From assembly GCA_003525075.1 (NCBI GenBank), contig DQFO01000008.1:74064-138063 (forward strand): a stretch of 64,000 bases of DNA, given 5' to 3'. The DNA comes from Clostridiales bacterium. GTDB lineage: Bacteria; Bacillota; Clostridia; TANB77; CAG-508. A program made the position numbers and the translations under genes. The notes below the pieces were generated by a model. That model was not told the DNA's origin. It was given only the letters and a program-made list of their open reading frames with translations, and searched no databases. Of this stretch, positions 17,101-25,581 are shown one piece after another. Each line of letters opens with the position of its first letter. Position 1 is the first letter of the stretch.

Positions 17101-19236
17101 CTCATTTGTTAAAACTTTTGAAAATATTTCTAAATCATAAATTCCTTTTCCTGTAAAAATTCCTTCATCAAAATTATCTTGATATACATCTGAAATTGCA
17201 TTTGTATAATTGTCAATTCCACCTGCACCAGCAAATATTTTTGTAAATACATTTTTATTACTATCATTCAAATTTACGCCTACTCTTGGCTGTAAAAGTG
17301 CATGTCCTTTTTTCACAATATTTTTGTTTACATCTAATTCTGGTTTGTTTAAAATATGTGCCATTGCTCCTACTAATTCAAAAGCTGTATTAAGCGGTAA
17401 TTCAGTATCTGCGTCTAATGTTATTACATATTTTATTTTTGGTAATATATCTTGATTTATTGTATTTATCTTAAATTTATTTTTACTGTGTTTTAATATA
17501 TATTCATTAAATTGTATTAAAAGCCCTCTTTTTCTCTCCCATCCAAGATATTTTTCTTCTGAATTGTTAAACTCTCTTTCTCTATATAAAAAATGAAAAA
17601 TTGGAAATTCAGTATCTTTATGATATTTGTCATTTAATAATTGTACTTGTAGTAAACCTTCATCTATTACTTCTTTATCAAATTTTTCTTCTTTTTTATC
17701 ACTTTCAGAACAATCTCCTAATAATGCAAAATATATATTTTTTGATTTATTGGCCAAATAAAACACTTCTAATTTTCTAAATAGTTCTCTTACTCTTTCT
17801 TTTGATTTTATAATAGTTGGTATTACAACAAATGTGCTATTTTCACTATCTATTCCTTCAAAAAAATCCATTTTAGGTATAATTTTATTTTTTACATATT
17901 TACTTAAAATTCTATTTATTGTTTGAACAACAAATTCTGATACTGGTAATATCAAAAGTAATATTGTAATTATTGTTTTTATTAAATTATCTTTTACTAC
18001 TGTTTTCGATAAAAATACTGAAATCGAAATTGTAAATATTATTATAGCTAAAATATATATCTGTGTTTTTACATTATAACTTAGCTTTTTTTCATTTATT
18101 CCTAATTCATAACATAACTCTTTTCTACCATCATCAATTAAATAATATCCAATATGTTTTTGTTTCTCTTTCAAATTTGGTCTTTGACATAGTTCTAGTA
18201 TTTTTCTAGATATATATATTTCTGATATATTTGATTGTTTGGCTAATTCTTTAATATTGTTTCTATATAATTCTTTTGTTTTATATTCCATCTTATTATA
18301 TATGTTAGTTGGATCTCGATTTAATATTTCTTCAACTCCATTTATTTTTTCAAATATTTCTAGGAAATTTATTCTTTGTATTTTTTTCATACTTATAATA
18401 CAATTAGCCATAGATGTTTTACATATCGCAATATCAAAATGTTCTTTTTGAATTGCATCTTGTACTGTTATTCCTGCTTTTTCAGTTTCTTCTTCTAATA
18501 TTTTTAAATATCCATATGCTTTTTTTCCATATTTTTTTAAACAATATGACATATATTCAATAAAAGAATAGTTTATATCTTGAAAATCTTGTTTTTCTAG
18601 TTTATTCATTGATATTGGCTTAAATTCTAATTTATTTCTATCCTTTTTTTCAACTAATCTTTCTATAATATTTTTAACTTTATATTTCTGGACTTGACTA
18701 TTATAAATTTTTATACAAATATCTGTTATATTTTGAATAATTGCAATTTGTAAAAATATACCTATATTCCATATTTCGTCCATATTTAATGCTCTTTTAT
18801 TTTGATATGATGTTAAATATTTTTCTAATGATTCACTTCTTATTATATTATCTGTATATGCTACAATTTCAGATGCAAGTACATGTATTCTTGCAAATCC
18901 TGCATATTGCCCATTTTGTATTCCTACAAAATTAACATATTTTTTCATTGTTAGTTCTTTTTCAATTTGTTGTATAACTTCTTCTATAATATAGAAATTA
19001 TCTAGAATCCATTCCCCTGCTGGATTAATTGTTATTCCAAGCTTTATATGTTCATTTAATAAATTATATACTATTTTGATAATATTATAATTTTCCAATA
19101 GTTGAGGTATTGGATATGTTAATTTATCTGATTTTTTTCCAATATTATGTTGTAATGATATCTTTTTTAAATATTCTTCTAATTGCTTTTCATTTAGGAT
19201 TGCCCCTTCTATCTTCAAATTTTTATATTTTTTCAC
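11185..19236 (-). CDS. Cyclic beta-1,2-glucan synthase-like giant membrane glycosyltransferase
   Basis: 2,683 aa, typical size for NdvB/Cgs-type enzymes, which make, cyclise and trim beta-1,2-glucan. The first 380 residues are soluble, followed by two TM helices (YILAIIIFTISISVFL and the next). A GT84/GT2-like transferase domain follows at about 470-850, with TLDADTELP and RLSRWIRGDWQ. More TM helices lie at about 850-1010. The glucoamylase-like (GH189) domain shows GMSEAAFN and YMAHHQ (about 1010-1430). Two GH94-type sandwich regions and a catalytic barrel follow, with IGDWNDG and WTWYTGSSGW. The start is GTG at 19236, with AAGGAG 10 nt upstream; the longer TTG reading is rejected. It stands alone. 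The product, cell-surface or exported glucan, is inferred from family. Confidence 0.9.
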   Translation of the reverse strand: MKKYKNLKIEGAILNEKQLEEYLKKISLQHNIGKKSDKLTYPIPQLLENYNIIKIVYNLLNEHIKLGITINPAGEWILDNFYIIEEVIQQIEKELTMKKYVNFVGIQNGQYAGFARIHVLASEIVAYTDNIIRSESLEKYLTSYQNKRALNMDEIWNIGIFLQIAIIQNITDICIKIYNSQVQKYKVKNIIERLVEKKDRNKLEFKPISMNKLEKQDFQDINYSFIEYMSYCLKKYGKKAYGYLKILEEETEKAGITVQDAIQKEHFDIAICKTSMANCIISMKKIQRINFLEIFEKINGVEEILNRDPTNIYNKMEYKTKELYRNNIKELAKQSNISEIYISRKILELCQRPNLKEKQKHIGYYLIDDGRKELCYELGINEKKLSYNVKTQIYILAIIIFTISISVFLSKTVVKDNLIKTIITILLLILPVSEFVVQTINRILSKYVKNKIIPKMDFFEGIDSENSTFVVIPTIIKSKERVRELFRKLEVFYLANKSKNIYFALLGDCSESDKKEEKFDKEVIDEGLLQVQLLNDKYHKDTEFPIFHFLYREREFNNSEEKYLGWERKRGLLIQFNEYILKHSKNKFKINTINQDILPKIKYVITLDADTELPLNTAFELVGAMAHILNKPELDVNKNIVKKGHALLQPRVGVNLNDSNKNVFTKIFAGAGGIDNYTNAISDVYQDNFDEGIFTGKGIYDLEIFSKVLTNEIPENTVLSHDLLEGCYLRCGLASDIIFLDGYPAKYLSFMNRLSRWIRGDWQIKKWLKSKLNTLSKFKILDNLRRSLIEISVIILLIWNLLFLNKNKTLSLISLGIIIYPFILEFFSKIFSIREGEKKQKTFNPQIDGIKGTIYRAIITLGCLPYKAYVSSKAIFKTLYRLMISHKNMLEWTTSEEAEKQTRTDLKTYYDTMFVNVIFGIITIYVSCFYFNLFTLILGLLWIITPYIMCKISEINEEKQIEISEDDKKYLKDIAQKTWQFFKDYITEENNYLMPDNYQEDRRNIVVNRTSSTNIGLSLLAVIASYDMGFEKNEDIINLLEKIINTVYELPKWNGHLFNWYNVKTKKPLYPKYVSTVDSGNLIGYLYTTKSFLEENIEFDKEKISNMIEKINYIIEQTNFKVLYNNEQRVFSIGFNVEENKLTDSYYDLLASEARQASFVAIAKKDISPKHWGNLSRTLTVLKKYKGLVSWSGTAFEYLMPNINMKRYKGSLLDESSKFAIMNQLEYSQKVGIPWGMSEAAFNLKDLQGNYQYKAFGIPWLGLKRGLEDDIVISSYGTILAISDVPNEVVQNLKILEKEGMKGKYGFYESIDYTPERLEKGKKSEPVKTYMAHHQALILLSLNNYFNNQIFQKRFSQNAEIEAVNILLQERMPETFIITKENKQKPEKIKYKDYENYSVRQYNKIDNRIIRGNLIGNEKYTIAINQNGEGVSKFGDNYINRYKRTADYPQGIFICVKDVKNNEIEYMTGNKNCNKYVINFAPDKSQFEKEKNQLKSRLSIITDANEPVEIRRVELENLSQEEKILEVVCYFEPVLSRKEQDYAHQAFNNLFLEYEYDDVNDTMVVKRRKRGKNEQNLYLIAKLQTDIEKIGETEYEISKEKFIGRNNLDIPEAIRNSIPLSKKIGLTTEGIVALKNTIKILPESKGYIDFLISVEYEKEMAEKNINKYSITENVTKEFEIVRAKTDAELRYLEMKGRNIDIYQTIASYIIFDTPFHKKIKNKSCQYNQCDLWKYGISGDLPIITITIKYLNDVYVIKEVLKMYEYLRTKNLKTELVIIDEEKYSYENYLKNEIENAIQNSQLAYLKNIFGGIFTLSRAEMNQQDLEMIKFISIFVIDAHLGNLENIIKDKETEIIDNYKIVEQNMISENIEDDSNEIDLLANTDELKYYNGYGAFSKDGKEYIIKINKNQKTPTTWSHIIANEKFGTCVTESNGGYTWYKNSRLNRVSSWDNSSIINIPSEIIYLQDEENGKTWTPTAMVKPDDKNYNTIFGFGYAKFVHCSDNIMQELEVYVPINESAKINVLTLTNNAPKKKKIRIIYYIKPVIGEDEIKSDGKISLEYKENNNMIIARKIYNSDELNNVVYISSSEKIKSYTGDKTKFLGGGGLENPDGLKTIRLDNNDALGKKTCIAIELNVEIESFSNKKVSIILGAEENVDIATDVAYRYSNLQNCKTELQNVKNKWNELLGKVKVNTPYESLNIILNGWTMYQTISSRILGKTGFYQSGGAYGFRDQLQDAFSTRYIDSQILYNQILKHSRHQFIEGDVEHWWHDENDRGIRTRFSDDLLWLPYAVIKYINFTGDYEILNKKTTYLQGEELKENENEKYNKYISSNIEESIYEHCKKAIKRACNFGENGLPKIGIGDWNDGFSNIGTEGKGESVWLGFFLYIILKEFSKLIKQCKQEEIETSNWYENIAEKLKENLNENAWDGKWYKRAFADNGDIYGSMENEECKIDSIAQSWSVISGAGDIEKKESAMKSLENHLVDNENGLIKLLDPAFDKSKLEPGYIKSYIPGVRENGGQYTHAAVWSIIAEAILGDGNKAVEWYKMINPIEHSRTKKEANRYKVEPYVMPADIYGNQNLLGQGGWTWYTGSSGWYYTAGIEYILGLKIYHNVLSINPCIPKEWEGYSIQFKYKESIYNINVKNISKVCTGVKMVELNGIEIENKILLDGSGKIFNVEVKM

Positions 19237-19340
19237 AGAAAATCCACTCCTTGCGCTTTTTATTACTATTATTGGCAATGGTGAATTTTTTTATTCAATT
19301 CTTGGATATTATGATTTTCTTTTTCAATATTTGTTACTTC

Positions 19341-19369
19341 TTTACAAATTTCATAAATTATTGTAAAAT
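19341..19369 (+). promoter_or_regulatory. Sigma-A promoter of tsaE
   Basis: TTTACA (19341-19346), 17-nt spacer, TAAAAT (19364-19369), 23 nt before the ATG; AAAGGA serves as ribosome binding site. Confidence 0.7.
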
Positions 19370-19392
19370 ATAGCTATTGAAAGGATAGAAAA

Positions 19393-19845
19393 ATGAAAAG
19401 TATTAGATATATTTCACATAATGAAAATGAAACAAAAAAACTTGCTGTACAAATAGCAAGTAAATTGAATATAGGTGATATAATTGTTCTTACAGGAGAA
19501 TTAGGTTCTGGAAAAACAAAATTTACAGAAGGCTTTTTAAGTTATTTTAACCTTGATAAAGAAATTTCAAGCCCTACATTTACTATAGTAAACGAATATA
19601 AAAATTCAAATATTTCAATTTTCCATTTTGATGTTTATCGTCTTGAAGATGTTGATGAATTTTACGCAATAGGTGGAGATGAATATTTTAATTCTGGAAT
19701 TTCTATTATTGAATGGGGAGAATTGATAAAAGATGCTCTTCCAAAAGATTATATTGAAATTGTTTTTCATAAAGATGATAATGATGAAAATTTACGAATT
19801 TTAGATATATATCTTCATGGAAACAAATATGAAAATATTATTTAA
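19393..19845 (+). CDS. tsaE: tRNA threonylcarbamoyladenosine biosynthesis ATPase TsaE
   Basis: P-loop ATPase that works with TsaB and TsaD to place the t6A modification on A37 of ANN-decoding tRNAs. 150 aa, the usual length. Walker A is GELGSGKTKF (about residue 36); the FTIVNEY and FHFDVYRLED motifs and IEWGE are all diagnostic of TsaE. It is divergent from the glucan synthase gene and ends at a strong terminator. The usual tsaB-rimI-tsaD partners are not adjacent. Confidence 0.96.
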   Translation: MKSIRYISHNENETKKLAVQIASKLNIGDIIVLTGELGSGKTKFTEGFLSYFNLDKEISSPTFTIVNEYKNSNISIFHFDVYRLEDVDEFYAIGGDEYFNSGISIIEWGELIKDALPKDYIEIVFHKDDNDENLRILDIYLHGNKYENII

Positions 19846-19848
19846 TAT

Positions 19849-19887
19849 AAAAAACGAATGTACTATTACAACATACATTCGTTTTTT
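19849..19887. terminator. Bidirectional terminator between tsaE and the coiled-coil gene
   Basis: AAAAAACGAATGTA pairs perfectly with TACATTCGTTTTTT over an 11-nt loop. The convergent genes on both sides can share it. Confidence 0.88.
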
Positions 19888-19923
19888 TCTCTTCTATTCA
19901 ACTACTAATATAGAATATTTATT

Positions 19924-20946
19924 TTATTCTCCTCTACCTTCTGGTAAAGCATTTGGTAACTCAATTCTAATTCTAATTTTGAAAACATATGATATAGCTC
20001 TTGCAAATTTTGATTTTTTGAATTTTTGCCATAAAGATGGTTTCTTTTCAAACATAATTGATTTTTCATATTCTTCTGCTTTATTATTTTCTTCATACAT
20101 ATCTACTAATTCATTTATTGGTTTCGTTTCTTCAATATCAACAACTTGTGAAACAACCTTTTTCTCAGTAGCTTTTTCTTTTGGAGCTTCTACAACTTTT
20201 TCTACTTTCTTCTCTTCAATCTTTTCAGCTTCTTGTGCTTCTGAAATTTCTTCAATTTTTACTTCTTCTTGTACCTTTTCAGCTTCACTTACAGCAGTAC
20301 CCAAATCTACTGGTTTTGGAATTACTTTCAATGCTTCTGCAACTTCAATTCCGATATAACTTAAAGCTTTAGATCTATCTTCAATTCTTTCCATATCTAT
20401 TTCAATATGAAGATTTGATTCTAAGTTATTTACTCTTGCATTTAATAATTTTATAGCATCTTGGTAATTTTGACTTTTTCTTGTTTTATCTTTTCCAACA
20501 AGTTTTAAAGTATCTATAACATCTTCTGAAAATTTGCCTTCTTCTTCAGCTTCAGAAATTCTATCTTTCCAATCATCAGTTTTGTTTTCTACAGCTTCAA
20601 TTAAGTCTTTTAATTGTCCTGCTAATGCAATATTTTCTTCTCTTTGGCGAATTAATTCTTCAACTTTTTTCGTATTTTCTTCAAATTGATTTGTTGCAAA
20701 TTCAACTAATTCATATGCAGCTTTATATACACTTACTGGGAAGTTTTTCTTCTTTGGATATTCTATTAAATAAGCTTTTATAGATTCAATTAGATCTTTA
20801 AAATAAGTATCATCTTCAAATTGAACTATTTGCTTTTTGCTTTTTGGATTTATTAATTTTTGTACTTTATCTATATTTGATAATATTTTTTCCTCTGTTA
20901 TTACCATTCGTACATTTACTATGCCAGATTTAGATCTCCTTGACAT
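19924..20946 (-). CDS. Uncharacterised charged coiled-coil protein
   Basis: 340 aa, function not recognised. No signal peptide or TM segment. The N-terminal half (about 20-190) is predicted helical, with a conserved-looking segment NFPVSVYKAAYELVEFA. About 190-290 is a low-complexity Glu/Lys/Val-rich linker. The C-terminus is basic and aromatic (SLWQKFKKSKFARAISYVFKIRIRIEL), which could touch membrane or nucleic acid. It starts at ATG 20946 after a strong GGAGGGA. It appears monocistronic and converges on tsaE. It looks like a cytoplasmic scaffold or cell-shape accessory, but that is a guess. Confidence 0.8.
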   Translation of the reverse strand: MSRRSKSGIVNVRMVITEEKILSNIDKVQKLINPKSKKQIVQFEDDTYFKDLIESIKAYLIEYPKKKNFPVSVYKAAYELVEFATNQFEENTKKVEELIRQREENIALAGQLKDLIEAVENKTDDWKDRISEAEEEGKFSEDVIDTLKLVGKDKTRKSQNYQDAIKLLNARVNNLESNLHIEIDMERIEDRSKALSYIGIEVAEALKVIPKPVDLGTAVSEAEKVQEEVKIEEISEAQEAEKIEEKKVEKVVEAPKEKATEKKVVSQVVDIEETKPINELVDMYEENNKAEEYEKSIMFEKKPSLWQKFKKSKFARAISYVFKIRIRIELPNALPEGRGE

Positions 20947-21065
20947 TGCAAATCCCTCCTCTTTCTCTGTCGTCTAAAATTATTATTCTTTTTTATTATA
21001 TACTAGTTTCCGTAAAACTACAAGCATTTATTCCTATTTTTTGTTTACATTTTTATTACAAAAAT

Positions 21066-21100
21066 ATTACAAGATGTAACATTTCTTTACATCTTGTAAT
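21066..21100 (-). terminator. Intrinsic terminator after the acyl-CoA synthetase gene
   Basis: ATTACAAGATGTAA and its perfect complement form a 14-bp stem with a 7-nt loop, just after the stop codon. The T tract on the minus strand is interrupted. Confidence 0.75.
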
Positions 21101-21113
21101 ATTACTGTAATAT

Positions 21114-22832
21114 TTATTTTCCTAATACTTTTTTCAATTCTTCATGTCTTTTAATTTTTAATGTTGTTGTTTTAATTAGTGGTTCTTCTGTTATAACCAT
21201 TTCTCTAACATATTTATATTTTGGCATTAGTTTATTTACTTCTTTTACTTTATCCCATAAAAATTCTTTTATGTTTTCTTCTCCTTCAATATTATATAAT
21301 TCTTTTATTAATTCTTTATCATATACAATCTCTACACAAACTTTAACATCACCATCATCTTCTTTTTTCTCAAATACAAATGTTTCTTTTATTCCTTCTA
21401 CTTTATTTAGTAATGTTTCAATTTCTTCTGGGAATACATTTTTTCCATTGTTTAATACTATAACACTTTTCTTTCTTCCTGAAATATATATAAATCCATC
21501 TTTATCAATTCTTGCTAAATCTCCTGTATGGAACCATCCATCAGATTCTAATGCTGATTTTGTTGCTTCTTCATTTTCATAATATCCTAACATTATAGAT
21601 GGACCTTTTGCCATTAATTCTCCTATTCCTTCTTCATCTGGATCATCTATTTTTACTTCTACACTTGGAAATTTCTTTCCTATAGAACCAAGTCTTCTAC
21701 ACTTTGGTGTTTCTGCTGCAATTACTGGTGCTGTTTCTGTTAAACCATATCCTTGTTCTACATCAAATCCTAAATCATTAAATCCTTTTTCTGTTTCAGG
21801 ATCTAATGCTGCACCTCCTGTTACTACTAATTTTAGTTTTGGTCCTAAACTTTCATGTACTTCTTTGAATAATTGTTTTCTTAAATCAATTTTCATTTTT
21901 AATAAAAATTGAGAAACTTTCTTTCCTTTTTCTAAATTAGCTAATTTTCCTTTTTTCTCTATAGTTTTCATTACTTTTCTATAGATAATATCAAATACTG
22001 CTGGAACAGATATCATTGCTGTTATTTCAAATTCTTTTATGTTTTCTGCCATGTGTTTTACACCTTCACAAAATGCAATTGACCCACCAATTGATATTGG
22101 ATATAAAAATCCAACTGTACATTCAAATACATGGTGTAATGGTAAAAATGATAAAAATCTATCTTCATCTGTTAAATCAAATCTTTGAATTATATCCATA
22201 ACATTTGTTACTAAATTTTTATGTGATAACATTACAGCTTTTGACATTGCTGTTGTACCAGATGTAAATAACATTATTCCCATTTTTTCAGAATCTATTT
22301 TTGCATCTATATATGTTTTATTTCCATCTGTTAATAATTTTTTTCCTTTTTCAACTAAAGCTTTTTCTGCATAAATCCCTTGTGTATTTTCTTCTAAATC
22401 CATTGAAATAAAATATTTTAAATTAGTATTCTTCTTTTCTCTTAATGTCTTCATTATCACATCATATTTTGATGAATATATTATTGCTTCAACTTGTGAA
22501 CGAAGTATTAAACTTTCAAGTTCATTATCTGGTAATGCTTTATCTAATGGTACTATTACACCAACACCTGCTGCAACTGCTAAATATGAAAGTTCCCATT
22601 CATATCTGTTTTCTGAAATAAGTGCAATTCTTTTATCTTTTAATCCCATTTGAATTAATGTTGTTCCTAATGCATTTATATTTTCTCTAAATTCTTTATG
22701 TGTTATTGTTCTAAATTTTCCTTTTTCTTCTGTTTTAAATATATATGCTGGTCTATCTCCATATACTTCTCCTGTTTGGTTTAACATATCTTTTAAATCT
22801 GTAAATTTCATTTTTCTTGATTTTGTTTCCAT
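21114..22832 (-). CDS. AMP-dependent long-chain fatty acid-CoA ligase
   Basis: Activates a carboxylic acid, probably a fatty acid, through an acyl-adenylate to the CoA thioester. 572 aa of the ANL superfamily. The P-loop-like A3 motif is LFTSGTTAMSKAVMLSH, A5 is GYGLTETAP, and A7/A8 are GWFHTGDLARIDKDGFIYISGRKK. The family's catalytic Lys lies in the C-terminal lid (TTLKIKRHEE region). It lies 17 bp downstream of a TetR regulator in the same operon, an arrangement common for fatty-acid-responsive control. The chain-length preference cannot be read from sequence. Confidence 0.94.
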   Translation of the reverse strand: METKSRKMKFTDLKDMLNQTGEVYGDRPAYIFKTEEKGKFRTITHKEFRENINALGTTLIQMGLKDKRIALISENRYEWELSYLAVAAGVGVIVPLDKALPDNELESLILRSQVEAIIYSSKYDVIMKTLREKKNTNLKYFISMDLEENTQGIYAEKALVEKGKKLLTDGNKTYIDAKIDSEKMGIMLFTSGTTAMSKAVMLSHKNLVTNVMDIIQRFDLTDEDRFLSFLPLHHVFECTVGFLYPISIGGSIAFCEGVKHMAENIKEFEITAMISVPAVFDIIYRKVMKTIEKKGKLANLEKGKKVSQFLLKMKIDLRKQLFKEVHESLGPKLKLVVTGGAALDPETEKGFNDLGFDVEQGYGLTETAPVIAAETPKCRRLGSIGKKFPSVEVKIDDPDEEGIGELMAKGPSIMLGYYENEEATKSALESDGWFHTGDLARIDKDGFIYISGRKKSVIVLNNGKNVFPEEIETLLNKVEGIKETFVFEKKEDDGDVKVCVEIVYDKELIKELYNIEGEENIKEFLWDKVKEVNKLMPKYKYVREMVITEEPLIKTTTLKIKRHEELKKVLGK

Positions 22833-22849
22833 TTTATTTCCTCTTTCTT

Positions 22850-23419
22850 TTATTTTACTCTTAATCCATTTATTACAGTATTTTCATATTCATGATATAA
22901 ACGCATTACATCCATATCTTCGCCTTCTCTTTTTTTATAAACAAGTGTAGAACAAATTAGTCCATATATTTCTGATGCTATTGCTCTTGTATCTCCTTCT
23001 TTTATTTCGCCTTTTTCTATTCCTTCTTGAACTATTTTTTCAATTTGGCCAATATATTCATATACAAGGTTTTGACATTTTTTATTTCTTTGTTCCGTTC
23101 CCCAAAATTGACTTAATATTATTGTTATAATATTTTCATATTTTGCTACTATCTTTATTTGTATTAATACAATTGCTTTTATTTTATCTATATAATTACT
23201 ATGTTTTGCTGTTTTTATATCAACACTATTTTGCAATAGTTTTATTCCTTCTTCAATTAAAAAGTTAAATATTTCTTCTTTGCTAGCAAAATGATAATAT
23301 AATGTTCCTTTTGCAACTCCTACTGTTGCTGTTATTTCTTCAATACTTGTTGCATCATATCCCTTCTCTGCAAATAATTTCATTGAAGTTTCAAATATTT
23401 TTCTCTTAGTTTTATTCAT
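22850..23419 (-). CDS. TetR-family transcriptional regulator
   Basis: 189-aa one-component repressor. The N-terminal helix-turn-helix (about residues 1-50) has the classic pattern AEKGYDATSIEEI...GVAKGTLYYHFASKEEIF. The C-terminal all-helical ligand and dimer domain is divergent, as usual. It is the first gene of an operon with the acyl-CoA ligase, so its ligand may be an acyl-CoA and it may autoregulate; both are inferences. Confidence 0.95.
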   Translation of the reverse strand: MNKTKRKIFETSMKLFAEKGYDATSIEEITATVGVAKGTLYYHFASKEEIFNFLIEEGIKLLQNSVDIKTAKHSNYIDKIKAIVLIQIKIVAKYENIITIILSQFWGTEQRNKKCQNLVYEYIGQIEKIVQEGIEKGEIKEGDTRAIASEIYGLICSTLVYKKREGEDMDVMRLYHEYENTVINGLRVK

Positions 23420-23524
23420 TCTTCCTTCATTCCTTTTCTAAGGTATAGATATGTAAAAAAACTCACACTTTCTCAATTTTTTACATTTTCTTTTTTCTCA
23501 AATTACATCATTTTATATATGCCT

Positions 23525-23553
23525 ATTATATAATGTAATCTAATTTTATGCAA
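23525..23553 (-). promoter_or_regulatory. Promoter of the tetR-acyl-CoA ligase operon
   Basis: Minus strand: TTGCAT (23553-23548), 17-nt spacer, TATAAT (23530-23525). Upstream, a GTCGA repeat (GTCGAATCATTGGTCGA, around 23567-23583) lies between this promoter and that of asnS; it could be an operator, but I have no consensus to test it against. Confidence 0.7.
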
Positions 23554-23600
23554 GACTTTTTTTTAGTCGAATCATTGGTCGATAAATTTTGTGATTTTAC

Positions 23601-23629
23601 TTGTAAAATTCCATATAATATTGTATAAT
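23601..23629 (+). promoter_or_regulatory. Promoter of asnS
   Basis: TTGTAA (23601-23606), 17-nt spacer, TATAAT (23624-23629), about 30 nt before the start codon. No T-box leader fits in the remaining space. Confidence 0.7.
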
Positions 23630-23663
23630 TTTGGCATACAAACAATAGAAAGAAGGAATTTTT

Positions 23664-25052
23664 ATGACTAATGTAGCAATAAAAGATTTATTTAGAAAAA
23701 CTTCTGAATATGCAAATAAAGAAGTTACACTTGAAGGATGGACAAAAACTATTAGAGATTCAAAAACATTTGGATTTATAGAACTAAATGATGGTTCTTT
23801 TTTTAAAAATGTTCAAATTGTTTTTAATAATAATTTATCAAATTTTAATGAGATTACAAAGCTTACAATAAGCTCAACTATAAAAGTTACTGGAAATGTT
23901 GTTATAACAGAAAATGCAAAACAACCATTTGAAATTCAAGCAACATCAATAGAAATTGAAAGTCTATGCCCTACAGATTATCCTCTTCAAAAGAAAAGAC
24001 ATTCATTTGAATATTTAAGAACTATTGCACATTTAAGACCAAGAACAAATACATTTAATGCTGTTTTTAGAATTAGAAGTATTGCAGCATTTGCAATTCA
24101 CCAATATTTTCAAGAACGTGGATATGTATATGTTCATACACCTATAATAACTTGTGCCGATTGTGAAGGTTCTGCTGAAATGTTTAAATTAACAACATTA
24201 AATCTTGATGAAGATTTACCAAAAAAAGATGGAAAAGTTGATTTCTCAGAAGATTTATTTGGTAAAAAAGCATATATAACAGGTTCTGGACAATTGCATG
24301 GTGAAACATTTGCTTCTGCATTTGGAAAAATTTATACTTTTGGACCAACATTAAGAAGTGAAAATTCAAATACAAAAACACATGCAAATGAATTTTGGAT
24401 GATTGAACCTGAAATATCTTTCTGTGATTTAGATGGTTTAATGGATATTGAAGAAGATTGTTTAAAATATATTGTAAATTATGTTTTAGAACATTGTCCT
24501 GAAGAAATTGATTTCTGTGATAATTTTATAGAAAAAGGATTAAAAGACAAATTAACAAAATTATTAAATTCTGATTTCGTTAGAATTGACCACAAAGATG
24601 TTATAGATATTTTGAAAAAAGCTGATAGAACATGGGAATTTCAACCAGATTATGGTGAAGATTTAGCAAAAGAACATGAAAAATATATTACAGAATATTT
24701 TAATGGTCCTGTATTTGTTAAGAATTGGCCAAAAGATATTAAATCATATTATATGAAATTAAACCCAGATGGAAAAACTGTTGCTGCAGTTGACCTTGAA
24801 GTTCCTGGTGCTGGTGAAATTATGGGTGGTTCTCAAAGAGAAGAAGATTATGACAAACTAGTTGCACGTATGAAACAAATGGGAATTGAAACAGATCCAT
24901 TATATTGGTATCTTGAATTAAGAAAATATGGTACAAATATACATTCTGGTTTTGGACTTGGTTTCGAAAGATTATTAATGTATATTACAGGAATTGAAAA
25001 TATTAGAGATGTTATTCCATATCCAAGAACACCAAACAATTGTGATTTCTAA
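23664..25052 (+). CDS. asnS: Asparaginyl-tRNA synthetase
   Basis: Charges tRNA-Asn with asparagine. 462 aa, class IIb. The N-terminal OB-fold anticodon-binding domain spans about 1-110 (VTLEGWTKTIRDSKTFGFIELNDG). Class II motif 2 includes LRSENSNTKTHANEFWMIEPE, and motif 3 is GFGLGFERLLMYITG. The motif 2 reading favours AsnRS over AspRS. GAAGGAATT before the ATG gives a good start. It is monocistronic with its own promoter and terminator. Confidence 0.97.
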   Translation: MTNVAIKDLFRKTSEYANKEVTLEGWTKTIRDSKTFGFIELNDGSFFKNVQIVFNNNLSNFNEITKLTISSTIKVTGNVVITENAKQPFEIQATSIEIESLCPTDYPLQKKRHSFEYLRTIAHLRPRTNTFNAVFRIRSIAAFAIHQYFQERGYVYVHTPIITCADCEGSAEMFKLTTLNLDEDLPKKDGKVDFSEDLFGKKAYITGSGQLHGETFASAFGKIYTFGPTLRSENSNTKTHANEFWMIEPEISFCDLDGLMDIEEDCLKYIVNYVLEHCPEEIDFCDNFIEKGLKDKLTKLLNSDFVRIDHKDVIDILKKADRTWEFQPDYGEDLAKEHEKYITEYFNGPVFVKNWPKDIKSYYMKLNPDGKTVAAVDLEVPGAGEIMGGSQREEDYDKLVARMKQMGIETDPLYWYLELRKYGTNIHSGFGLGFERLLMYITGIENIRDVIPYPRTPNNCDF

Positions 25053-25061
25053 AAAAATCTT

Positions 25062-25092
25062 AAAGACTCAATAGTAAATATTGAGTCTTTTT
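25062..25092. terminator. Intrinsic terminator of asnS
   Basis: A 12-bp stem, AAAGACTCAATA with TATTGAGTCTTT, a 5-nt loop and a T run. The convergent gene's stop codon overlaps its right edge. Confidence 0.85.
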
Positions 25093-25522
25093 AACTATGC
25101 CTATAACTTCTCAAACAAGAATTATTATCATTTTGCTGAGATGTACATGTAACATTGTCTCCATTTATTCTTGCTACTATTTCCCCATCACTATTTAAAA
25201 TTGTTAAAGGTTGTGATGATGAACATGAACAATTATTATTAGTAGTATTTAAATTTGCAGTACTAACATCATTACTATTATTACAATTATCAAAGAAATT
25301 GCATCTTGAAACTATACAAAATAGAAATGCAGATATGAATGCTATTATCCCTAAAACTACTGAAACAATAATAAAATTAGTATTTCCAGTAATTGCTGAA
25401 ATTAATATAAATACTGAAAAGAATAATAATCCAATTAATATTGGTGAATTTACTAATTTTTGAAGAAATATTGCAACTATTATTGTAAAAAATATAAGGG
25501 CAAAAATTAAAAAGAAATTCAT
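25091..25522 (-). CDS. Small membrane protein with Cys/Asn-rich tail (DUF2651-like)
   Basis: 143 aa. The N-terminal about 80 residues form three hydrophobic helices (FFLIFALIFFTIIVAIFL, ILIGLLFFSVFILISAI, FIIVSVVLGIIAFISAFLF), resembling the DUF2651/YbeF layout from memory. A soluble tail follows, rich in Asn, Ser and Cys (NNNCSCSSSQ), with seven or more cysteines. The ATG at 25522 follows GGAGGT by 5 nt; the ATG at 25534 contains that site and is rejected. The tail could bind metal or form disulphides. Function unknown. Confidence 0.75.
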   Translation of the reverse strand: MNFFLIFALIFFTIIVAIFLQKLVNSPILIGLLFFSVFILISAITGNTNFIIVSVVLGIIAFISAFLFCIVSRCNFFDNCNNSNDVSTANLNTTNNNCSCSSSQPLTILNSDGEIVARINGDNVTCTSQQNDNNSCLRSYRHS

Positions 25523-25581
25523 AAAGACCTCCATTTTTTATAAATATTATTTATATATCTTATGAATTTCTTTTTCACTTG

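Noticed and set aside
19279..19392. Possible leader or riboswitch upstream of tsaE and the glucan synthase
   Set aside because: Too short, no stem structure seen; only a simple promoter for tsaE.
23567..23583. GTCGA repeat as TetR operator
   Set aside because: Short and not a clear palindrome; no matching site elsewhere to compare. Left as a note only.
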